Shown: piece by piece, positions 26,762-35,788 of the stretch
Layout: each line of letters starts with the position of its first letter
Position numbering within the stretch: position 1 is the stretch's first letter
Assembly (NCBI GenBank): GCA_035718275.1
Contig: DASTHI010000052.1
Span: 5,950-69,949, forward strand
Length of the DNA: 64,000 bases
From: Pseudolabrys sp035718275
GTDB taxonomy: Bacteria > Pseudomonadota > Alphaproteobacteria > Rhizobiales > Xanthobacteraceae
Direction: 5' to 3'
Notes under the pieces: generated by a model
The model's database searches: none
Told to the model about the DNA's origin: nothing
What the model saw: the letters and a program-made list of their open reading frames with translations, nothing else
Made by a program: the position numbers and the translations under genes

Positions 26762-27253
26762 TTGCCGGCCTTTCGCAAGAATGTCGAAGCGACGATACCG
26801 GCCCTGCGCCGCTACGCGCGAGCGCTGACGCGCGACGCAGACATCGCGGATGATCTGGTGCAGGACACGCTGGTGCGCGCGCTGCGCTCGGAGCATCTCT
26901 TTCACGGCGGCGATGTCAGGAGTTGGCTGTACACGATCCTGACGAACCTCAATCGAAATCGGTTGCGCTCACTCGCCCGCCGCCCTGCTCTGTCTTCGAT
27001 CGACGACAACGACGCTCCCGATCTTGCCGGACCGGAGGCCGGTGGGCGCGACATCGAACGTGCGCTGGCGGCTCTGGTCGAGGATCAGCGCAACGCCCTG
27101 CTGCTCGTCGTCCTGGAAGGACTCAGTTATCGCGAGGTCGCCGAAGTTCAGGGCGTGCCGATTGGGACCGTCATGTCGCGTCTCGCGCGTGCGCGGGTAC
27201 AGATCAAAAGCTATCTCGACGGCGCGCGTCCCCCGCTGCGCCGCGTGAAATAA
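26762..27253 (+). CDS. ECF-family RNA polymerase sigma factor
   Basis: Group 4 sigma-70 factor, 163 residues. The start is TTG 26762, supported by an almost perfect AAAGGAGG 7 bases upstream. Region 2 (RYARALTRDADIADDLVQDT, RSWLYTILTNLNRNRLRS) and region 4 (LLLVVLEGLSYREVAEVQGV, GTVMSRLARARVQIKSYL) are both recognisable. The anti-sigma gene follows after 15 bases and presumably controls its release. The regulon is unknown; no promoter of the GGAAC type was seen upstream. Confidence 0.92.
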   Translation: MPAFRKNVEATIPALRRYARALTRDADIADDLVQDTLVRALRSEHLFHGGDVRSWLYTILTNLNRNRLRSLARRPALSSIDDNDAPDLAGPEAGGRDIERALAALVEDQRNALLLVVLEGLSYREVAEVQGVPIGTVMSRLARARVQIKSYLDGARPPLRRVK

Positions 27254-27268
27254 CGGAGAAGGTGAACC

Positions 27269-28063
27269 ATGACGACTCGCGATTCACCAATTACCGAGGA
27301 TGAACTGCACGCCTATGTCGACGGCGAATTGCCGAGCGATCGCATGGCGGCGGTCGCGGCGTGGCTTGCCGATCACCCGGAGCACGCGGCAACCGTGGCG
27401 TCGTGGCGGGCGCAAGCGGAGAGAATCCGCGCGCGCTATGGCGCCGTGAGTGAAGAAGTGGTCCCGAGAAGGCTCATGCTGGATCAGATCATGCGCGGCG
27501 AGCGGGCGTACGGCCGCTCCTGGGCGGCACTCGCGGGAGCTGCGGCGGTTCTGGCCTTCGTGCTCGGCGGTGCTGCGGGCTGGTTTGGACACAGCGTCTC
27601 GGTTGGAAAGACAAACGGCTTCGAGACTCTGGCGAGCGAAGCGCTCGACGCTTACAAGCTCTACGTCGTCGAAGTGCGTCACCCGGTCGAAGTGCCCGGA
27701 AACGAGCGCGCCCATATGACCCAATGGCTTTCGAAGCGCCTGGGAGAAGAGTTGCGCGTCCCCGATTTGCAATCGATCGGGCTGAAGCTGGTCGGCGGCC
27801 GTTTGCTGCCCGGCCCGACGGGTGCCGCCGCGTTCTACATGTATGAAGGACCTTCGGGCGAACGCTTCACAATCTATTGTGCGCGGGCGAAGGTGCCGGC
27901 AAGCGCGCTGCGCTACACGGCTGCCGAGCGGGTCGCGGCGTTCTATTGGGTCGACGACAAGGTGGCCTATGTCGTAAGCGGGCCCGCGGATCGCGAGCGC
28001 CTCGAGAAGGTAACCAAAGCCGCCTACGAGCAGATCGACAGGAGTGGCGCGAAGAAATCCTGA
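27269..28063 (+). CDS. Membrane-anchored anti-sigma factor
   Basis: 264 residues: a cytoplasmic N-terminal sigma-binding segment (ITEDELHAYVDGELPSDRMA, ~8-60), one membrane helix around 86-107 (WAALAGAAAVLAFVLGGAAG) and a periplasmic sensor part of ~150 residues. The zinc HxxxCxxC motif of ZAS anti-sigmas is absent. Position right after the ECF sigma gene supports the role; the signal is not known. Confidence 0.85.
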   Translation: MTTRDSPITEDELHAYVDGELPSDRMAAVAAWLADHPEHAATVASWRAQAERIRARYGAVSEEVVPRRLMLDQIMRGERAYGRSWAALAGAAAVLAFVLGGAAGWFGHSVSVGKTNGFETLASEALDAYKLYVVEVRHPVEVPGNERAHMTQWLSKRLGEELRVPDLQSIGLKLVGGRLLPGPTGAAAFYMYEGPSGERFTIYCARAKVPASALRYTAAERVAAFYWVDDKVAYVVSGPADRERLEKVTKAAYEQIDRSGAKKS

Positions 28064-28129
28064 CTTGCCTCCCATGCGGCGCACGATTTTTGGCAAGCAT
28101 CTCCGCTACGGAGCGACAGCCGTTGAGGA

Positions 28130-29122
28130 TTACTCCATATCCTTGCGCGGATCATAGCGATTGCTGTCGCGCCATTTCTTCATCAGTTCCCTGAACTCGT
28201 CATCGAGGCGATCGGGGAGCACGATGCGCACCGTTGCGAGCAGATCTCCGACGCCGCCTTTGGCCTTCAGGCCCTTGCCTTTGAGACGGAACGTACGCCC
28301 GGAATTCGTACCGGCAGGAATCGCCAACTCGACGGCGCCATCCAGGGTCGGCACACGCACTTTGCCGCCCAGCGTTGCTTCATACAGCGTGATCGGTAGC
28401 TCCAGCCGCAGATCGGCACCCTCCGGCTTGAACAGGGGATGTGGCGCAACATTGACCGTGATGAGCGCGTCGCCGGCCCGTCCACTCGCACTCGGCCAGC
28501 CCTGCCCCTTCAATCTGATTTGCTGACCACTTGCGATACCGGCAGGGATTTTGACTTCGACTTCCTTCCCCGTTGGAAGTTGCACGCGCCGCTTGGCGCC
28601 CTGCGCCGCATCGGAGAGCGTGATGGTCAATGTGGCGTGGAGATCCTGCCCAGCTCCCGCAGCCGCGCCGAAGTCTTCTCCCTCGAAAGTGCTGAACCCT
28701 GTGCGGGCTCCGCCGCGACCCCCGAACATGCCCCGCAACAACTCATCTAGCCCGCCAGCGCTGAAGCCGCCTCCCGGTCCGCTACTGGAACGCCGAAATC
28801 CATCCGGACCGAAGCTGAAGCTTTCAAAATGTGTTCCGCCTCCGGGCGAAAATCCGCCGCCAGGTTGAGCACCAAATCCTTCGAAGCCCTGAAATCGCGG
28901 CTTGCCCTCCGCGTCAATCTCGCCGCGATCGAAAGCTTTGCGCTTCTCGGCGTCGCCGACAATCTCATAAGCCGCGTTGAGCTCCGCAAACCGCGTGGCG
29001 GCTTTGGGATCATGCTTGTTCGCGTCGGGGTGGAGTTTCTTGGCAAGCCGACGGTAGGCGCTCTTAATGTCCGCCTGGCTCGCACTCTTGGAAACCCCCA
29101 AAATCTGATAGGGGTCACGCAT
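28130..29122 (-). CDS. DnaJ C-terminal domain protein (CbpA-like cochaperone)
   Basis: 330-residue J-protein. The J domain (1-70) has the HPD motif in AKKLHPDANKHDP. It is followed by a Gly/Phe-rich linker (~80-150) and two C-terminal substrate-binding beta domains with LTITLSDAAQGAKRRV and PAGTNSGRTFRLKGKGL. There is no zinc-finger domain, so it belongs to the CbpA/DnaJ class II group and would stimulate DnaK. Confidence 0.92.
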   Translation of the reverse strand: MRDPYQILGVSKSASQADIKSAYRRLAKKLHPDANKHDPKAATRFAELNAAYEIVGDAEKRKAFDRGEIDAEGKPRFQGFEGFGAQPGGGFSPGGGTHFESFSFGPDGFRRSSSGPGGGFSAGGLDELLRGMFGGRGGARTGFSTFEGEDFGAAAGAGQDLHATLTITLSDAAQGAKRRVQLPTGKEVEVKIPAGIASGQQIRLKGQGWPSASGRAGDALITVNVAPHPLFKPEGADLRLELPITLYEATLGGKVRVPTLDGAVELAIPAGTNSGRTFRLKGKGLKAKGGVGDLLATVRIVLPDRLDDEFRELMKKWRDSNRYDPRKDME

Positions 29123-29310
29123 TCATCCAAACTCCCATGAATCCCCGGCCAGCCGACCCGGACTGGCAACTTCGGCATCAATGTGGGGCTTTACGGGGTT
29201 GGATGCAACGCGCGCGGAACCGTTCGCGCGGGCAGCTGCATCAATCGAAGCTTTGCTCAGTCCGTCCTTACTTGCGAGCCGGCACGCAACCAACTCATCG
29301 AAGAATGAAG

Positions 29311-29781
29311 TCAGGAGCCTTTCCAGGGCTTCAGCGAGCGGACTTCCCAGGCGCCCTGTTGTTTGCAGGCTTCGCCTTGCACCCACGATTGCGAACTAGC
29401 GCTGACAAAACTTGCCAGAAAGTCCCGGCAGGTCTGTCCGTCCTGAGTGTATGCAGACGCGATGGGAGTGACCGTGCCGCGCGTTCCGGTGTTGGGATTT
29501 TCCCACGGCATGCTCGTGTCCTTCTCGCCGCGGCTGAGCACCGCCTTCGCAGCGGCTCGCGCATATGCGAGATCAGCATCGGGCGGCAACTGGGCAACCT
29601 GCTTCGTGCCAGGTGGTGGCGCGATCGCGCCAGTCTGTTCACTGCCGAAAAGGGAATCGAATTGTCCAGATAGGCTGCATCCGCCGAGCGAGACGATGAG
29701 AACGCCCGTCACGGTCATCCTGCGCCATAGGCGCGGGCGCCTGTATCCACTATATAGGCCACGGGTCCTGATCCCAGTCAC
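29311..29781 (-). CDS. RT0821/Lpp0805-family surface lipoprotein
   Basis: Small exported lipoprotein with lipobox VSLGGCSL preceded by a basic stretch (RRPRLWRRM). The conserved C-terminal half has TVTPIASAYTQDGQTCRDF and GEACKQQGAWEV, the 17-kDa-antigen-like pattern. The start is uncertain: GTG 29781 gives a leader with basic residues, whereas ATG 29718 gives a very short uncharged one. Role in the outer membrane unknown. Divergent from pdxH. Confidence 0.75.
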   Translation of the reverse strand: MTGIRTRGLYSGYRRPRLWRRMTVTGVLIVSLGGCSLSGQFDSLFGSEQTGAIAPPPGTKQVAQLPPDADLAYARAAAKAVLSRGEKDTSMPWENPNTGTRGTVTPIASAYTQDGQTCRDFLASFVSASSQSWVQGEACKQQGAWEVRSLKPWKGS

Positions 29782-29798
29782 GCGAAGCACCCGAGCAG

Positions 29799-30440
29799 AT
29801 GTCCGACACAGCACCGATTCAACACCCGACTTGGTTAACGACTGGTGATTTCACAGCCGCTGAAGAACCTTTTCAATTATTTGCCACCTGGTTGAAGGAG
29901 GCAACCGCTGCGGAGCCACGTGACCCCACCGCCATGACCCTGGCGACAGTCGATAATGACGGCTCTCCAAACGCCCGGATGGTTCTCCTGAAGGGCGCCG
30001 ACGAGCGGGGATTCGTCTTTTATACCAATATGGACAGCCAAAAAGGGCAGGAATTGGATGCCCGCCCTAAAGCGGCCCTTGTTTTTCACTGGAAGTCCCT
30101 GAACCGGCAGGTCCGCGTCAGGGGCGATGCCGAACGGGTCACTGACGCCGAGGCGGAAGCGTATTTTGCCTCGCGCCCCAAGCAGGCCCAGGTGGGAGCC
30201 TGGGCAAGCAAGCAGTCGAAGCCGCTCGAAACGCGACTGGCTTTCGAAAAAGCGGTCGCGTTCTATGCCGCAAAGTACGCCCTCGGTGACGTGCCGCGGC
30301 CGCCGAATTGGTCAGGCTATCGCATCGTGCCTTGGTCGATTGAATTCTGGCAGGACCGTCCCTTTCGTCTGCACGACCGTATCGAATTCAAACGCGCCGG
30401 TATTGGCGCACCATGGGTGAAGACGCGTCTGTATCCCTGA
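29799..30440 (+). CDS. pdxH: Pyridoxamine 5'-phosphate oxidase
   Basis: FMN enzyme making pyridoxal 5'-phosphate from pyridoxamine or pyridoxine 5'-phosphate. 213 residues. Seen: PTAMTLATVDNDGSPNARMVLLKG-type FMN-binding start, GFVFYTNMDSQKGQEL, QVRVRGDAERV, and C-terminal PPNWSGYRIVPWSIEFWQDR with FKRAGIGAPWVKTRLYP. Complete and normal. Confidence 0.96.
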   Translation: MSDTAPIQHPTWLTTGDFTAAEEPFQLFATWLKEATAAEPRDPTAMTLATVDNDGSPNARMVLLKGADERGFVFYTNMDSQKGQELDARPKAALVFHWKSLNRQVRVRGDAERVTDAEAEAYFASRPKQAQVGAWASKQSKPLETRLAFEKAVAFYAAKYALGDVPRPPNWSGYRIVPWSIEFWQDRPFRLHDRIEFKRAGIGAPWVKTRLYP

Positions 30441-30476
30441 GCTAGCATCTTAGGGATCCCCTACCCGCGAAGGACC

Positions 30477-31229
30477 ATGCCGAGTTCACAGACCAATCAG
30501 CTGCGCCGCACCTTGCTTCTCACCGGAGCGAGCCGCGGCATCGGTCATGCAACCGTGAAACGCTTTTCCGCTGCCGGTTGGCGCGTGATTACCTGCTCAC
30601 GCCATGCATTCCCTGAAAATTGTCCATGGGAGGCGGGACCCGAAGATCACATTCAAGTCGACCTCTCGGACGAAAAAAACACTCATGCCGCTATCGACGA
30701 GATAAGGCGTCGCCTCGACACCAAAGAACTCCATGCACTCGTCAACAATGCTGCGATTTCACCGAAAGCGGAGGGCGGCAAGCGCCTGAGCACGCTCGAT
30801 ACCAGCAACAGCGACTGGCACCACGTTTTCCAAGTCAATTTTTTCGCGCCGATCATGCTGGCGCGCGGGTTGATTGACGAACTCAAGGCTGCCAAGGGTT
30901 CGGTCGTCAATGTGACGTCCATTGCCGGCTCGCGCGTGCACCCATTTGCGGGCGCCGCGTACTCGACGTCGAAGGCGGCACTCGCGGCGCTCACCCGCGA
31001 AATGGCGAGCGATTTCGGCCGTCTCGGCATTCGCGTCAATGCGATCGCGCCAGGCGAAATCGACACGGCAATTCTGTCTCCTGGCACCGAGAAAATCGTG
31101 CAACAGATTCCGATGAACCGACTCGGGACACCGGACGAGGTCGCCAAGATCATTTATGTGCTCTGCACGGACACGAGCTCTTACGTGAATGGTGCGGAGA
31201 TTCACATAAATGGCGGGCAGCACGTGTGA
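30477..31229 (+). CDS. SDR family oxidoreductase
   Basis: Short-chain dehydrogenase, 250 residues, classical type: TGASRGIGHATVKRF, NNAAISPKA, VTSIAGSRVHPFAGAAYSTS with the catalytic Ser and Tyr, Lys four residues on, and the C-terminal IHINGGQHV. Resembles 3-oxoacyl-ACP reductase-like SDRs; the substrate is not clear. It follows pdxH after 36 bases. Confidence 0.88.
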   Translation: MPSSQTNQLRRTLLLTGASRGIGHATVKRFSAAGWRVITCSRHAFPENCPWEAGPEDHIQVDLSDEKNTHAAIDEIRRRLDTKELHALVNNAAISPKAEGGKRLSTLDTSNSDWHHVFQVNFFAPIMLARGLIDELKAAKGSVVNVTSIAGSRVHPFAGAAYSTSKAALAALTREMASDFGRLGIRVNAIAPGEIDTAILSPGTEKIVQQIPMNRLGTPDEVAKIIYVLCTDTSSYVNGAEIHINGGQHV

Positions 31230-31360
31230 ACCGTCGTGTGCGATGCTCGCGAGGTTTGGCGGATAGTCCGCCCGTGCTCCGAAACTTGGGCGTGAGCCAA
31301 TAAGCGACATTTCAGATCCTTGTGAGCTGCAGCTCGCGTAATTCATCAGTTGCAAAGGGA

Positions 31361-31392
31361 GTTGCAAGCTCATGTAAAACATGAGCTGCAAC
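31361..31392. repeat. Long inverted repeat in the SDR/RND intergenic region
   Basis: Arms GTTGCAAGCTCATGT and ACATGAGCTGCAAC with a 3-base AAA loop: 14 paired bases and one bulged A. It lacks a following T-run, so it looks more like an operator or a processing hairpin than a classical terminator. A perfect 12-base palindrome, GAGCTGCAGCTC, lies 25 bases upstream at 31324-31335 and shares the word GAGCTGCA. Confidence 0.7.
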
Positions 31393-31443
31393 AGGCGCGT
31401 TTGGCTCCAACCTTGAATTTGTTCGGCTTACGTTCTCGGAGGT

Positions 31444-31477
31444 ATATACTAATTGATAATTGATGAAATTCAGTATT
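31444..31477 (+). promoter_or_regulatory. Candidate promoter/operator of the RND efflux operon
   Basis: AT-rich patch with a TATACT -10-like hexamer at 31445, the doubled word AATTGAT, and imperfect dyad arms TACTAATT and AATTCAGTA. It lies 40-75 bases before the adaptor ATG. It is the natural place for binding by the TetR regulator encoded at the end of the operon; no clear -35 was found. Confidence 0.4.
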
Positions 31478-31517
31478 CGTCACACATCACGCGTCACCGG
31501 ATTACTCGGAGGCGCAT

Positions 31518-32606
31518 ATGTCCAGTCGGGTCAGCCTATTCAAGCCGTTGTCCCTCCTCTCGGCAGTCGTCCTGACGGCGTGCCAGCCGACCACGGCCGA
31601 GCAGTCTGCCCCTGCTCGGCCAGTGCTTGTCGCTACTGTCCATTACGAGCCGCAGGTTCCGGCGCGCAGCTTTGTTGGAAGCGTGCGACCGAGGATCGAG
31701 AGTGACCTGGGTTTCAGGGTAGCGGGCAAGGTCGCGCAAAGGCTAGTGGAGGTCGGCGCGCGCGTCGAACCTGGCCAGGCCCTCGCGAAGCTCGACGAGT
31801 CGGATCTCACCCTGCAGGCGGAGCAAGCCCAGGCTGAGCTTGGCGCAGCGACGGGCGTGCTGGCCCAAGCCACTGCTGCGGAAAACCGCGCGAAAGAACT
31901 GCGGGCCAAAGGCTGGTCGACCGATGCGCAGCTGGATCAGGCGAAGTCGGCCGCAGACGAAGCGCGAGCGCGCTTTGACCGGGCGCAGCGATCGGTCGAA
32001 CTGACAAAGAACAGCGTGTCTTACGCTACGCTTGTTGCCGATGCGCCGGGCGTTGTCACGGCGACACTGATAGAGCCGGGTCAGGTCGTTTCCGCGGGCC
32101 AGGGCGCAATTCGCATTGCCCGACTTGCGGAGAAGGAGGTCGTGGTCGCGATTCCTGAAACGCTGTTGGCGCGCACCAAGACGAGCGAAGCGCGGGTTTC
32201 GATCTGGTCCATCCCCGACAGACAATACGAAGCCCGACTTCGCGAACTTGCGCCCTCAGCTGATCCCGCGACACGAACCTATCTGGCCAAGTTCTCGATT
32301 CCTGGTGCCGGCGATGACGTGCAACTCGGAATGACGGCGACGTTGACGCTCTCCGATGCCGCCAGCGAGCCTCTAGCGCGACTTCCGCTGTCGGCACTTT
32401 TCGACCAGGGCAATGGACCGTCCATTTACGTTGTTGACGAGAAGACCGGCGCAATTGAGCTCAAGCGCGTCACGGTGAAGTCCTATGATCACAATGATGT
32501 CCTGATCAGCGGCGGAGTGGCCGAGGGCGCAGATGTGGTGGCACTCGGCGTGCAGAAACTCGACCCGGCGGAAAAAGTCAGGGTCGTATCTTCGCTCTCG
32601 TTCTGA
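31518..32606 (+). CDS. RND efflux periplasmic adaptor (membrane fusion protein)
   Basis: 362-residue adaptor anchored as a lipoprotein: lipobox LTAC at residues ~19-22. Seen: the lipoyl halves around FRVAGKVAQRLVEVGARVEP and VVTATLIEPGQVVSAGQG, an alpha-hairpin (~85-140), and a beta-barrel with TYLAKFSIPGAGDDVQLGMT. It bridges the inner-membrane pump encoded next to an outer-membrane channel not present here. CGGAGG precedes the ATG. Confidence 0.92.
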   Translation: MSSRVSLFKPLSLLSAVVLTACQPTTAEQSAPARPVLVATVHYEPQVPARSFVGSVRPRIESDLGFRVAGKVAQRLVEVGARVEPGQALAKLDESDLTLQAEQAQAELGAATGVLAQATAAENRAKELRAKGWSTDAQLDQAKSAADEARARFDRAQRSVELTKNSVSYATLVADAPGVVTATLIEPGQVVSAGQGAIRIARLAEKEVVVAIPETLLARTKTSEARVSIWSIPDRQYEARLRELAPSADPATRTYLAKFSIPGAGDDVQLGMTATLTLSDAASEPLARLPLSALFDQGNGPSIYVVDEKTGAIELKRVTVKSYDHNDVLISGGVAEGADVVALGVQKLDPAEKVRVVSSLSF

Positions 32607-32640
32607 AGCTGAAAGAACTCAAGATTTGCGAGGAAAAGCC

Positions 32641-35600
32641 ATGCGTCGATTCAATCTTTCAGCATGGGCGGTAGCGCACCCCGCCTTGATCCTGTTCCTG
32701 ATTATCATGTTCGGAGCGCTCGGTGCGCTCTCCTACCGCGAACTTGGCCGCGCTGAGGATCCGTCCTTTACGATAAAGGTGGCCGTGGTAACCGCCATGT
32801 GGCAAGGCGCTACTGCCGCTGAGATGCAGGCTCAAGTCGCGGATCCGATCGAAAAAAAGCTTCAGGAACTGCCCTATTTCGACAAGGTGACGACCTACGC
32901 AAAGCCGTCGTTCCTGGCGATGCAGGTCGCTTTCAAGGACAACACGCCTGCGCGCGAGGTACCGGAGTTGTTTTACCAGCTGCGGAAGAAGATCACTGAT
33001 ATCAAAGATGATCTGCCCGCGGGCATCGTTGGCCCGTCGGTGAACGACGAATACGGCGACGTCGATTCAATCCTCTACATGCTCACGGCGCAGGGCGTCG
33101 ACTACGCGGAAATGAAAAAAGTTGCCGAGGGCCTTCGTCAAAAGCTGCTGAAGGTCAAGGACGTCACTAAGGTCAACCTGTACGGCACCCAGGACGAGAA
33201 GATCTACGTCGAATTCTCGAATGCCAAGCTCGCGACGCTTGGCATCACCACCGATCAGATCTTCCAGTCGCTTGCACGTCAGAACGCTGTCGTCCCTGCC
33301 GGCGTGGTGGACACCACCGCGCAACGCGTGCCGCTACGCGTCACCGGCGCTCTCGATGGCGTCAAGGCAGTGTCGGAAACGCCTGTCGAGGCCAACGGCC
33401 GCGTGTTTCGCCTGGGCGACATCGCGACGGTTTCTCATGGATTTGTCGATCCCCCCGACTTTGTCGTCCGCCAGGAAGGCAGGCCTGCGATCGGAATAGG
33501 CGTCGTTATGGCGAAGGGAGCAAACATTCTCGCTCTTGGTCCCGCCGTGAACAGCGCCGTCTCGGAATTCATGACAGCAGTTCCGCGTGGCTTCGATCTA
33601 GAGCAGATTGCGGATCAGCCCGCGGTCGTCGAGCATGCCGTCAGCGAATTTGTTCATTCTTTCATCGAAGCGCTGGCAATCGTGCTCTTCGTCAGCTTTG
33701 TCGCTCTGGGCTGGCGCACGGGCGTCGTGGTTGCGCTCTCGGTGCCACTCGTCCTCGCGATCGTCTTCATCGTCATGAATGCGATGGGGCTTGACCTGCA
33801 CCGGATCACGCTTGGGGCGTTGATCATAGCGCTGGGGCTGCTTGTCGACGACGCGATCATCGCGGTCGAGATGATGGTCGTGAAGATCGAGCAGGGCTGG
33901 GATCGAAAGCGGGCGGCATCCTTCGCGTGGGAGTCGACGGCCTTCCCGATGCTAACCGGCACGCTGGTAACTGCCGCCGGCTTTCTTCCGATCGGATTCG
34001 CCAATTCCTCCGTCGGCGAATATGCAGGCGGAATATTCTGGGTTGTGGCGATCTCGCTCGTCGCTTCCTGGATCGTGGCGGTGGTTTTCACACCATATCT
34101 GGGCGTGAAGCTGCTCGGAAGTTTGACGGGGCGCGCCAACAGGCATGACCCTCATGCGATCTACGAAACACGGGCCTATCGCGCATTGCGTCGCCTCATC
34201 GAATGGTGCGTTGAACGGCGAGTCACCGTCGTGCTGGCGACAGTTGTCGTTTTCGCGGCTTCGATCGCGGGATTTGGGCACGTGCAGCAGCAATTTTTCC
34301 CGCTTTCGGAACGGCCTGAATTATTTTTCCAGTTGCGCCTGCCGGAGGGTACCGCATTCAACACGACGGCAGAGTCGGTGAAAAAAGCCGAGGCCCTGCT
34401 CAAAGACGATCGGGATATCTCTACCTACACCGCCTATATCGGCCGCGGCTCGCCACGATTTTGGCTCGGCCTCAATCCGCAACTTCCGAACCAGTCGTTT
34501 GCCGAGATCGTGATCGTGTCCAAGGATGTCGAAGCGCGCGAGCGCATCAAGGCGCGGCTTGAAAAGGCCGTTGCGGATGGCGCCCTTTCAGAAGCGCGGG
34601 TGCGGGTGGACCGCTTCAACTTCGGTCCGCCGGTCGGCTTCCCCGTCCAATTCCGCGTCATCGGTCCGGATACCAGAAAGGTGCGCGATATCGCTTACCG
34701 CGTTCGCGAAGTCATGCGTTCCAACCCGCAGGTGATCGATCCTCACCTCGATTGGAACGAGCGGTCTCCCTATCTCAGGCTCGTGGTGGATCAGGATCGC
34801 GTTCGCGCCCTGGGCATGACACCGCAGGAGATTTCAAAATCGCTGAGCATGCTCCTTTCAGGGGTCCCCATCACCACGGTGCGCGATGGTGTGGAGAAAA
34901 TCGAAGTCGTTGCGCGCGCGATCCCCTCGGAACGTCTCGATCTCGCCCATATCGGCGATCTGTCACTCTTTTCGCGCAACGGGGTGGCGGTCCCGCTATC
35001 CCAGATTGCTAGAGTCGAGTATTCGCACGAGGAGCCGATCCTCTGGCGCATCAACCGCGATACAGCGATCACTGTTCGGGCAGATGTTGTCGATGGAGTC
35101 CAGCCACCGGACATCACCAATGCCATCTGGCCGAAGTTGCAGACAATTCGCGCCGGACTCGAACCTGGATATCGGATTGAGGTCGGTGGAGCCATCGAGG
35201 AATCACAAAAGGGCAACGCCTCCATTTTCGCGCTGTTCCCGGTGATGATCGCCGTGATGCTCACCCTGCTGATGATCCAGCTGCAAAGCATCTCCCGGCT
35301 TGTGCTGGTTTTCCTCACAGCTCCTCTCGGCATCATTGGAGCCTCTTTGGGCCTCAATGTCGCCGACAAGCCCTTCGGGTTTGTGGCACTGCTTGGTCTC
35401 ATCGCACTTGCCGGCATGATCATGCGCAACGCGGTGATTCTCGTGGATCAAATTGAGTCGGACGTGAACAATGGGCTCAGTCGCCGGGAAGCGATCGTCG
35501 AGGCGACTGTCAGACGCGCGCGGCCCGTGATATTGACCGCCATGGCGGCAATTCTCGCGATGATTCCGCTGTCGCGGTCGGCATTCTGGGGCCCGATGGC

Positions 35601-35766
35601 CATCACGATCATGGGTGGCCTGTTCGTTGCAACGTTTCTAACGCTGCTGTTCCTGCCCAGCCTCTACGCCTTGTGGTATCGTAAGCAACTTGGCGAGCAA
35701 GGGGGAGAACTGCCAGCATCGAAGCTATCCAGCGCAAACACTGCCCTGGAGGTCGCGGCCGAATAG
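32641..35766 (+). CDS. RND efflux pump inner-membrane permease
   Basis: 1041-residue proton-driven RND transporter of the AcrB/HAE1-like superfamily, in the branch of short-periplasmic-loop pumps with smaller adaptors. The start at ATG 32641 follows GAGGAAAAGCC. Proton-relay aspartates are in LIIALGLLVDDAIIAVEMMV; the second repeat has PLGIIGASLGLNVADKPFG and RNAVILVDQIE. Twelve membrane segments are expected. Substrate unknown; the TetR gene downstream suggests drug or metabolite induction. Confidence 0.94.
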   Translation: MRRFNLSAWAVAHPALILFLIIMFGALGALSYRELGRAEDPSFTIKVAVVTAMWQGATAAEMQAQVADPIEKKLQELPYFDKVTTYAKPSFLAMQVAFKDNTPAREVPELFYQLRKKITDIKDDLPAGIVGPSVNDEYGDVDSILYMLTAQGVDYAEMKKVAEGLRQKLLKVKDVTKVNLYGTQDEKIYVEFSNAKLATLGITTDQIFQSLARQNAVVPAGVVDTTAQRVPLRVTGALDGVKAVSETPVEANGRVFRLGDIATVSHGFVDPPDFVVRQEGRPAIGIGVVMAKGANILALGPAVNSAVSEFMTAVPRGFDLEQIADQPAVVEHAVSEFVHSFIEALAIVLFVSFVALGWRTGVVVALSVPLVLAIVFIVMNAMGLDLHRITLGALIIALGLLVDDAIIAVEMMVVKIEQGWDRKRAASFAWESTAFPMLTGTLVTAAGFLPIGFANSSVGEYAGGIFWVVAISLVASWIVAVVFTPYLGVKLLGSLTGRANRHDPHAIYETRAYRALRRLIEWCVERRVTVVLATVVVFAASIAGFGHVQQQFFPLSERPELFFQLRLPEGTAFNTTAESVKKAEALLKDDRDISTYTAYIGRGSPRFWLGLNPQLPNQSFAEIVIVSKDVEARERIKARLEKAVADGALSEARVRVDRFNFGPPVGFPVQFRVIGPDTRKVRDIAYRVREVMRSNPQVIDPHLDWNERSPYLRLVVDQDRVRALGMTPQEISKSLSMLLSGVPITTVRDGVEKIEVVARAIPSERLDLAHIGDLSLFSRNGVAVPLSQIARVEYSHEEPILWRINRDTAITVRADVVDGVQPPDITNAIWPKLQTIRAGLEPGYRIEVGGAIEESQKGNASIFALFPVMIAVMLTLLMIQLQSISRLVLVFLTAPLGIIGASLGLNVADKPFGFVALLGLIALAGMIMRNAVILVDQIESDVNNGLSRREAIVEATVRRARPVILTAMAAILAMIPLSRSAFWGPMAITIMGGLFVATFLTLLFLPSLYALWYRKQLGEQGGELPASKLSSANTALEVAAE

Positions 35767-35788
35767 TCGCGCAATGGATGAGGGGAAA

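Noticed and set aside
31258..31272. GGCGGA-tag-TCCGCC hairpin after the SDR gene as terminator
   Set aside because: Only six pairs and no following T-run; not enough to call.
31460..31705. 81-codon frame overlapping the RND adaptor start
   Set aside because: Different frame from the adaptor, which has a lipobox, good Shine-Dalgarno and family motifs.
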